The notes below the pieces were generated by a model, which worked only from the letters and a program-made list of their open reading frames with translations, was not told the origin of the DNA and did not search any database. The position numbers and the translations under genes are program-made. DNA of 6,087 bases. Source: Acidimicrobiia bacterium. GTDB lineage: Bacteria > Actinomycetota > Acidimicrobiia > Acidimicrobiales > Ilumatobacteraceae. Below are positions 1 to 4,109 of the stretch, piece by piece. The stretch spans positions 1 through 6,087 of the forward strand of contig JACCUL010000473.1 in the NCBI GenBank assembly GCA_013811855.1, written 5' to 3'. The first letter of the stretch is position 1. Each line of letters starts with the position of its first letter.

Positions 1-135
1 GCCGAGCCGTGTGCCGAGATCTATCCGCCTTGGACTAGCCGGTGCCGAGCCGATGTGGCATGCCGTGGCGGTGCCGAGTATCGCGGGGCAGATCACCCCG
101 GCGAGTGTCCGGGACCGCCGGTTGGACGTTTCACT

Positions 136-507
136 TCAGACGTTCAAGCGCGCTGGGCCACGATGGCGGCCATCGGTACCCTTGATCGCCCAGCGGACGA
201 ACTTGGTTGGGCCCATCGCTGGCGCGAGATCGGTCATCAGCTGATCGTGCGGGTGCGCGCAGGCGAAAGCGTCAAGGGCGGCCTCGTCCCGCCATACCGA
301 CTGCGTTGCGTAGTGCTTGGTCAGCGGCTCGGCCAACATTGAGAAGCCCATGACCCCGTCGCTGGCCAGCAGCTGGCGCCGGACCGCCCTTGACCCTCGG
401 AACAGCTTCCACGTCGATGTGACGCTCCTCGGCGGGATGCTCGAAGCCAAGACGAGGTACTCGGCGTCAGGCTGGAGCGGCACCACCTTCTTCCAAGGCG
501 ACTTCAT
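136..507 (-). CDS. Small ABM-like (dimeric alpha/beta barrel) protein
   Basis: A 123-residue protein. The centre reads like a ferredoxin-fold, antibiotic-biosynthesis-monooxygenase-type barrel: a first strand around residues 16-22 (EYLVLAS), a helix at about 31-48 rich in Arg/Leu (FRGSRAVRRQLLAS), then 'DGVMGFSMLA' at 50-59, a strand with 'HYATQSVW' at 65-72, and the helix 'RDEAALDAFACAHPHDQLM' at 73-91. The W-x-[DE]-E-x-A-[ML]-x-x-F...H pattern is typical of small ABM/DUF3291-like proteins, which include oxygenases but also many proteins of unknown role. The reaction and substrate cannot be told. The start is ATG at 507-505. The same frame stays open upstream to 690, but that extension is Arg/Ala/Thr-rich, low-complexity and unlike the family. 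No Shine-Dalgarno sequence is visible before 507. A weak GACACT lies where the -10 of a leaderless transcript would sit. It is divergent from the membrane protein gene at 725. The gene is fairly sure, the family moderately sure, the function unknown. Confidence 0.72.
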   Translation of the reverse strand: MKSPWKKVVPLQPDAEYLVLASSIPPRSVTSTWKLFRGSRAVRRQLLASDGVMGFSMLAEPLTKHYATQSVWRDEAALDAFACAHPHDQLMTDLAPAMGPTKFVRWAIKGTDGRHRGPARLNV

Positions 508-724
508 CCGTGAAGTGTCACAGACAGCGACGGCGCGCGCCACGGTGAAGGTCGTTCGCGGACGTCGCACGGAGCCGACGGCCCGGTTGGACGCAGCCGC
601 TGCTGTCCGCGTATCGCGTCCGTTATCGCGCGGTCCGGGTATCACAGAACGCCGGCAGATGGGTGCTCGTCGCGTACATGGGCCCATCACGGACGACGGC
701 GCCGCTCATGTATCGTCCGGTTCA
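508..724. promoter_or_regulatory. Divergent intergenic region with spaced TATCGCG repeats
   Basis: This stretch separates two genes that point away from each other, so it should carry both promoters. It contains two exact TATCGCG copies at 612-618 and 624-630, start to start 12 bases, flanked by the inverted arms CCGCG (607-611) and CGCGG (629-633). That arrangement could be an operator. On the plus side TATCGT at 711-716 is a possible -10 hexamer whose transcript would begin at or next to the GTG at 725. TATCAC at 640-645 is a weaker candidate upstream of an alternative ATG at 659. No -35 element is convincing. The regulatory role is inferred from position and repeat only. Confidence 0.3.
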
Positions 725-1483
725 GTGCGTGCATCGTGGCGGCGTTGGCTACGCGCCTCTGTCCTTGTCGTCGGCGCGGCAATGATGACCGTCGGCGCGG
801 TCGCTCTGGCGGCGACTGACACCGGAGCTGCCAGCGTTCTGCTTCTTACGGGTGGCTTGACGCTCGTCCTGGTCGCCTGGCTCGGGCCACGCCTCGAGCT
901 CGAATCGTTCGAGCTGCTCGGCGCCAAGATTCAGGTACGCCAAGTCGTCCGGCGCCGTCTCGAGCTGGCCGAGAGTCAGTCGACCAGACGCAGTGAGGCG
1001 GATCGTTCCGATTTGCGAGAACAGGCAGCGACCCTTCAACAGCTCAACCATCTTTACGGCCTCTACGGTCACATTCGCGCTACGCAGCCCGCCAGCGATC
1101 GGCGAACCATCATGCTCGACGATGTCGCACAGCGCATGCAGTCCGTCGCAGCCGATTCGCACTTCGAGGCCGTCGAGGTGGCCACGTGGTTCCATGAGGG
1201 CACCGACGAACTGCGGGTAGTCGCCCTCAACGTGATGCTCACCCGCCCCGAGTGTCGCGATGTGCTTGCGGTTCTCGAAGCGATCGAGCACCCGCGCAAC
1301 CTGTTCGAGCAGTACTATGGTTTACGCCTCGCTCTCGCGATGTGCCCTCAACTCGACACGCTGGAACGGCAACTCATCGCCGAGGCCGTACTACGAGCGC
1401 AGCGAAAGCGCCGATTTCGGCGAGATCGACCGCTTGTGCTGTTGGCGGACGAACTCGGGAAGAGGCTCGGCTCGGACGGTTAG
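725..1483 (+). CDS. Two-TM membrane-anchored alpha-helical protein, unknown function
   Basis: A 252-residue protein if started at GTG 725. Residues 1-10 are Arg/Trp-rich, followed by hydrophobic segments at about 11-30 and 36-53 with a short loop (TDTGAAS) between, which suggests a membrane hairpin with both ends in the cytoplasm. Residues 65-105 are charged and probably helical or coiled-coil (VVRRRLELAE, DLREQAATLQQL). From about 125 the protein is all-helical, with 'ATWFHEGTDELRVVALNVML' at 153-172, 'VLEAIEHPRNLFEQYYGLRLAL' around 183-204, and a basic stretch at 225-235. The 'R-x-x-AL...P-x-...VL-x-AI-x-x-PR-x-x-FEQY-x-x-L' pattern resembles HEAT-like helical modules I recall from other actinobacterial proteins, but I cannot name the family. 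The start is uncertain. In-frame ATG 659 would add 22 residues and the frame is open further to 317. GTG 725 is favoured because third-position GC rises there and a TATCGT -10 lies just upstream. No Shine-Dalgarno sequence is visible for either. It is divergent from the ABM-like gene. Confidence 0.7.
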   Translation: MRASWRRWLRASVLVVGAAMMTVGAVALAATDTGAASVLLLTGGLTLVLVAWLGPRLELESFELLGAKIQVRQVVRRRLELAESQSTRRSEADRSDLREQAATLQQLNHLYGLYGHIRATQPASDRRTIMLDDVAQRMQSVAADSHFEAVEVATWFHEGTDELRVVALNVMLTRPECRDVLAVLEAIEHPRNLFEQYYGLRLALAMCPQLDTLERQLIAEAVLRAQRKRRFRRDRPLVLLADELGKRLGSDG

Positions 1484-1886
1484 CCGAACTCTTCCTCGGC
1501 CAGCCACCGAAGGCCAGCGACACGAGGATTGACTCCAGCCGATATCGACGCGCCGTAACGTCGGCAGCTGTGTCCGAATAACGCCGGATCGATGGACGCG
1601 CGTCGGCGGGCTCGGCGTCGCAGCGCTTGCTATCGCGAGCGCACCGACGGGGCTTCTTTACGTCGCTACGGCGAGTGATTGTGCACTCGACGCCAGTGCC
1701 AATAGCGCCAGAGCTGCCTGATATGGCGTCGCGCGTCGGCATCGGCCCGCGATCGCCGATGGCGGTTGGCGGCCTGTCGGGCGCGAGCGCACGACATCTT
1801 CACCCATGGAGCCAACGATGCCGCTCGACTGGTCGTACCCAGCCGGTTGGTCGGCCCCTCCCGGTCGGCCGTAGGCTGGCCGGGCC
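1484..1886. other. Gene-poor spacer upstream of hemA
   Basis: These 403 bases hold no frame with both a plausible start and protein-like composition. Long frames on either strand here encode Arg/Ser/Pro-rich shadow sequence. The exception is a startless frame at 1533-1721, whose 1602-1718 part looks coding-like (see findings). A perfect 7-base-pair inverted repeat, CATCGGC/GCCGATG, lies at 1740-1746 and 1755-1761 with an 8-base loop and no T-tract after it. The end of the region carries the candidate hemA promoter and palindrome. No tRNA T-loop, riboswitch core or Rex-like TGTGAAC...TTCACA operator was seen; Rex controls hemA in Streptomyces, so its absence is noted. Confidence 0.55.
1861..1883 (+). 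promoter_or_regulatory. Imperfect palindrome overlapping the hemA -10 element
   Basis: Two 10-base arms, 1861-1870 and 1874-1883, flank the triplet GTA. As RNA all ten positions pair (eight Watson-Crick, two G-U). As DNA eight of ten are symmetric. Inside it TAGGCT at 1872-1877 fits the actinobacterial -10 consensus TAnnnT and ends nine bases before the hemA ATG, so transcription would begin a few bases before the start codon or at it. No Shine-Dalgarno sequence precedes the ATG, which agrees with a leaderless or nearly leaderless mRNA. If so, the palindrome would act mainly as DNA (an operator) and not as an mRNA hairpin. If transcription starts further upstream, it would instead fold over the ribosome entry site. 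GC-rich sequence makes chance symmetry possible. Confidence 0.4.
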
Positions 1887-3143
1887 ATGTCGATCGTCGT
1901 CATCGGGGTCAACCACCGCACCGGACCGTTGGCCGTCCTGGAGCGCTTGACCATCGCCCCCGATGCCGTCGCCAAGGCCGTCGGCGGCCTGGCAGATCGG
2001 GACGACCTGCGCGAGGTCGCCGTGCTCAGCACGTGCAACCGCATCGAGGTGTACGCCGTCGTCGAGCGCTTCCACAGCGCCTACGCCGACATCCGCGACT
2101 TCCTCTGCCAGCTCGGCGGGCTCTCGGCCGACGAGCTGCACCCGCACCTCTACAGCCAACACGACGGCGGCGCCGCCCGGCACCTCTTCGAAGTCGCCGC
2201 CGGGCTGGACTCGGCCGTGCTCGGCGAGAGCGAGATCCTCGGCCAGGTCCGCGCCGCCTGGCAGATCGGCCGGGACGAGGGCGGGGTGCGGTCGACGCTC
2301 GACCTGCTGTTCCGCCACGCGCTGCGGGTCGGCAAGCGGGCCCGGACCGAGACCGCCATCGGGCGGGGGACGGCCTCGGTTTCCCACGCCGCTGTCGAGA
2401 TGGTCACCGATCGCATCGGCTCGCTCGACGGCCGTCGGGTGCTGGTCGTCGGCGCCGGCACGATGGGCGCCGGTGTCGCCACGGCCCTGCGCCGCGCCGG
2501 GGCCGGGTCGATCGTCGTCTGCAACCGCACCGCGACGACCGGGCACCTCCTGGCCGAGCAGGTCGGCGGCATCGCCGTCGGGCTGGACCGGCTCGGTGAG
2601 GCGTTGGCGTCGGCCGACGTCGTGCTGTCCTGCACCGCCTCCGGCGATCTGACCGTCCGCCGCGACCACGTCGTCGCCGCCCGCCGCCACGACCGACCGC
2701 TGCTCGTCGTCGACATCGCGGTCCCCCGGGCCGTCGAGCCCGGTGTCGGTCAGGTCGACGGCGTCACCGTGCTCGACCTCGACGACCTGCGCGACTGGGC
2801 CGACCGTGGGCTGGCCCTGCGCGCCGCCGAAGCCGGCCGCGTGCGCGCCATCGTCGCCGAGGAGGTCGAGCGCTTCTCGGTCGAGGCCACGGCCCGCCAA
2901 GCCGCGCCGCTCGTCACCCAACTGCACGAGCAGGCCGAGCGGATCCGCACGGCCGAGCTGGCGCGGTTCACCGGCCGATTGGGCGAGCTGAACGAGGTGC
3001 AACGCGACACGGTCGATGCGCTGACTCGCACCATCGTTGCCAAGCTGCTGCATGGTCCGTCGACCCGCCTGCGTCACGACGCCGGCACGCCGCAGGGCGA
3101 GCGCAACGCCGCCGCGGTGACGGACCTCTTCGACCTCGGCTGA
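1887..3143 (+). CDS. hemA: Glutamyl-tRNA reductase
   Basis: Cytosolic enzyme that reduces glutamyl-tRNA(Glu) with NADPH to glutamate-1-semialdehyde, the committed step of the C5 route to 5-aminolevulinate and all tetrapyrroles. The 418 residues match the usual family length and three-domain order. The N-terminal catalytic domain opens 'MSIVVIGVNHRTGPLAVLERL' and carries 'LSTCNRIEVY' with the thioester-forming Cys50, then 'HLFEVAAGLDSAVLGESEILGQVR' from His99, which holds the conserved substrate-site His and Glu residues. A Rossmann NADPH domain follows with VLVVGAGTMG at about 185-194 and 'VCNRTATTGHLLAEQVGG' after it. A helical dimerisation domain covers about 310-418. ATG 1887 is the only reasonable start, because the frame is closed by TAG at 1872. 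The gene reads as intact and has strong actinobacterial codon bias. hemC follows after 17 bases, so the two are very probably co-transcribed. Confidence 0.97.
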   Translation: MSIVVIGVNHRTGPLAVLERLTIAPDAVAKAVGGLADRDDLREVAVLSTCNRIEVYAVVERFHSAYADIRDFLCQLGGLSADELHPHLYSQHDGGAARHLFEVAAGLDSAVLGESEILGQVRAAWQIGRDEGGVRSTLDLLFRHALRVGKRARTETAIGRGTASVSHAAVEMVTDRIGSLDGRRVLVVGAGTMGAGVATALRRAGAGSIVVCNRTATTGHLLAEQVGGIAVGLDRLGEALASADVVLSCTASGDLTVRRDHVVAARRHDRPLLVVDIAVPRAVEPGVGQVDGVTVLDLDDLRDWADRGLALRAAEAGRVRAIVAEEVERFSVEATARQAAPLVTQLHEQAERIRTAELARFTGRLGELNEVQRDTVDALTRTIVAKLLHGPSTRLRHDAGTPQGERNAAAVTDLFDLG

Positions 3144-3150
3144 GGAGGGG
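3142..3150 (+). promoter_or_regulatory. Shine-Dalgarno site for the hemC-derived gene
   Basis: GAGGAGGGG begins inside the hemA stop codon (TGA 3141-3143) and ends ten bases before the GTG at 3161. It contains a full AGGAGG core, the strongest ribosome-binding match in the window. It decides the GTG start, which also gives the expected HemC N-terminus. It contrasts with hemA, which has no visible Shine-Dalgarno sequence, and fits translation of an internal gene of a hemA-hemC operon. Confidence 0.7.
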
Positions 3151-3160
3151 TCCGGCCGCC

Positions 3161-3571
3161 GTGGGCGCAGGGCGCGTTCGGCTGGCGACGCGGGGGAGCC
3201 CGCAGGCCCGCACCCAGGCCGAGGTGGTAGCCGAGCAGATCCGTCGGCTGACCGGCGCCGAGGTTGAGCTCGTCACCGTCGAGACCACCGGCGACCAGCG
3301 GCGCGACGTGCCGCTGCACGTCATCGGTGGTCAGGGCGTGTTCGTCAAGGAGGTCCAGCAGGCCGTGCTCGACGGTGCGGCCGACGTCGCCGTGCACTCG
3401 GCCAAGGACCTGCCGTCGACGCCCCACCCGGACCTCGTGATCGGAGCGTTCACGCCGCGGCGCGACCCGGCCGACGCGCTGATCGGTCGCGCCCTCGACG
3501 ATCTGGCCGACGGAGCGACGGTGGCGACCGGCTCGGTGCGGCGCCGGGCCCAGCTCGCCGCGGTGCGACCC
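3161..3571 (+). pseudogene. hemC: hemC 5' fragment (porphobilinogen deaminase, truncated)
   Basis: This is the hemC-derived part of the chimeric frame. It covers domain 1 up to the active-site Asp and the start of domain 2, ending just after the conserved Arg pair that binds cofactor and substrate carboxylates (RRR at 127-129). Position downstream of hemA and the good Shine-Dalgarno sequence show that it is the native hemC start. Without domain 3 it cannot assemble the dipyrromethane cofactor, so hydroxymethylbilane synthase activity is not expected. A working hemC would have to exist elsewhere in the genome if the organism makes its own haem. Confidence 0.75.
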
Positions 3572-3955
3572 GCTCTCTCGCTCGCCACGCTCGCCGTCGG
3601 CGCGGCCTCGGCCCTTCGTGTCGAGCGGGTGTTCGCGATCGACGGCCGCGGTGGGGAGGCGGCGGTGTTCCTCGCAGGAGTGGTCGGCGGAAACGGGATG
3701 AACAATCTCCCGGCGACGGTGATCGCGCTGCCGGCCTTGGAGACCCACCCCGAACGCGCCTGGCCGCTGCTCCTCGGCGTCAACCTCGGGGCGACGCTCT
3801 GGATCACGGGAGCGCTGTCGTCCCTGCTCTGGCAATCGACGACGGCCCGACTGGGAGCGCCGGTGTCGGCCCGTCGGTACGCCGCCGTCGGCTGGCGCGT
3901 CGGCCTGCCGGCGCTCGCCGCCGCGTTGACGGTCCGGCTCCTCCTGGCCGGGTAG
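3161..3955 (+). CDS. hemC: Chimeric frame: HemC N-terminus joined to ArsB/SLC13-type transporter C-terminus
   Basis: A single 264-residue frame from GTG 3161 that looks like parts of two unrelated proteins. Residues 1-137 are porphobilinogen deaminase (hydroxymethylbilane synthase): 'VRLATRGSP' with Arg11, 'GGQGVFVKEVQQAVLDG' at 56-72, 'VHSAKDLPS' at 78-86 with catalytic Asp83 and Lys82, and 'TGSVRRRAQLAAVRP' at 123-137. HemC normally runs to about 300 residues. The rest of domain 2 and all of domain 3, with the Cys that carries the dipyrromethane cofactor, are absent. From about residue 138 (nt 3572) the sequence is hydrophobic and matches the end of ArsB/SLC13-type ion transporters: 'NGMNNLPATVIALPALE' at 178-194, 'LLLGVNLGATLWITGALSSLLW' at 203-224, 'VSARRYAAVGW' at 235-245, and a last membrane helix at 247-263. 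About 290 N-terminal transporter residues would be missing. Neither half should work as its parent does. It may be a real deletion fusion or an assembly artefact; the frame itself is certain. Confidence 0.85.
   Translation: MGAGRVRLATRGSPQARTQAEVVAEQIRRLTGAEVELVTVETTGDQRRDVPLHVIGGQGVFVKEVQQAVLDGAADVAVHSAKDLPSTPHPDLVIGAFTPRRDPADALIGRALDDLADGATVATGSVRRRAQLAAVRPALSLATLAVGAASALRVERVFAIDGRGGEAAVFLAGVVGGNGMNNLPATVIALPALETHPERAWPLLLGVNLGATLWITGALSSLLWQSTTARLGAPVSARRYAAVGWRVGLPALAAALTVRLLLAG
3572..3955 (+). pseudogene. ArsB/SLC13-type transporter 3' fragment
   Basis: This is the transporter-derived part of the chimeric frame, about the last 30% of a protein of roughly 420 residues. The NNLP motif in a re-entrant hairpin, followed by 'GVNLGATLWITGALSSLLW' and a 'VSARRY...GW' segment, is characteristic of the ion transporter superfamily that includes ArsB arsenite pumps and SLC13-like permeases. 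The exact substrate cannot be told from this piece. Codons such as CTT, GGT, GGA, GCA and AAT are a little more frequent than in the hemC part, a weak hint of a different origin. The stop is TAG at 3953-3955. The boundary was placed by eye and may be off by several codons. Confidence 0.65.
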
Positions 3956-3971
3956 AGAATTGTCCGAACCC

Positions 3972-3986
3972 CTGCTGCGCCAGCAG
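3972..3986 (+). terminator. Hairpin after the chimeric gene, weak terminator candidate
   Basis: CTGCTG and CAGCAG form a perfect 6-base-pair stem around a CGC loop, 16 bases after the chimera stop codon. There is no T-tract after it, and a -10-like TATGCT starts directly behind the stem. It could be a T-less actinobacterial terminator, an element at the next promoter, or a chance inverted repeat. Confidence 0.25.
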
Positions 3987-3987
3987 C

Positions 3988-3993
3988 TATGCT
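3988..3993 (+). promoter_or_regulatory. Candidate -10 element for the secreted protein gene
   Basis: TATGCT fits the TAnnnT consensus. A TTGTCC at 3960-3965 resembles a -35 box but the 22-base spacing is long. Transcription would begin near position 4000 and leave a 5' leader of about 110 bases. Apart from a short CTCG-TAG-CGAG inverted repeat at 4061-4071, no recognisable riboswitch structure was seen in the leader. Confidence 0.35.
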
Positions 3994-4095
3994 GCGACGC
4001 CAGGGATCGCGACGGCACGGGTGACGTCGACAGCCTCGGGCGGCTTGTGGACTTCACGGTCTCGTAGCGAGCGCATCGATCAATCCGCAGCCAGC

Positions 4096-4103
4096 AGAGG
4101 GAG
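4096..4103 (+). promoter_or_regulatory. Shine-Dalgarno site for the secreted propeller protein
   Basis: AGAGGGAG ends six bases before GTG 4110, good spacing for translation initiation. It supports this start over the in-frame ATG at 4209, which would remove the signal peptide. The frame is closed upstream by TAG at 4065, and no other start codon lies between. Confidence 0.65.
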
Positions 4104-4109
4104 CTCAGA

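Noticed and set aside
84..100. CGGGG/CCCCG hairpin as a terminator of the minus-strand gene
   Set aside because: Only five base pairs, 36 bases past the stop and with no T-tract on the minus strand. Mentioned only as part of the left-edge repeat finding.
508..690. N-terminal extension of the ABM-like protein up to 690
   Set aside because: Arg/Thr/Ala-rich stretch not expected in this compact family. ATG 507 gives a domain of normal size.
317..724. N-terminal extension of the membrane protein frame back to 317
   Set aside because: It would overlap the ABM-like gene on the other strand, reads as low-complexity sequence, and third-position GC falls. The start was placed at 725, with 659 as the alternative.
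1740..1761. CATCGGC/GCCGATG inverted repeat as a terminator or attenuator
   Set aside because: Perfect seven-base-pair stem but an eight-base loop, no T-tract and far from any stop codon. Such repeats are frequent by chance in GC-rich DNA.
1484..1886. Search for a tRNA, riboswitch or Rex operator upstream of hemA
   Set aside because: No T-loop GGTTCGA-type block, no riboswitch core and no TGTGAAC/TTCACA pair found by eye.
1800..3077. A 425-codon minus-strand open frame opposite hemA
   Set aside because: Gly/Asp/Arg/Gln-rich composition with no recognisable motif. It is the antisense shadow of hemA, which has every family motif; long antisense frames are normal at high GC.
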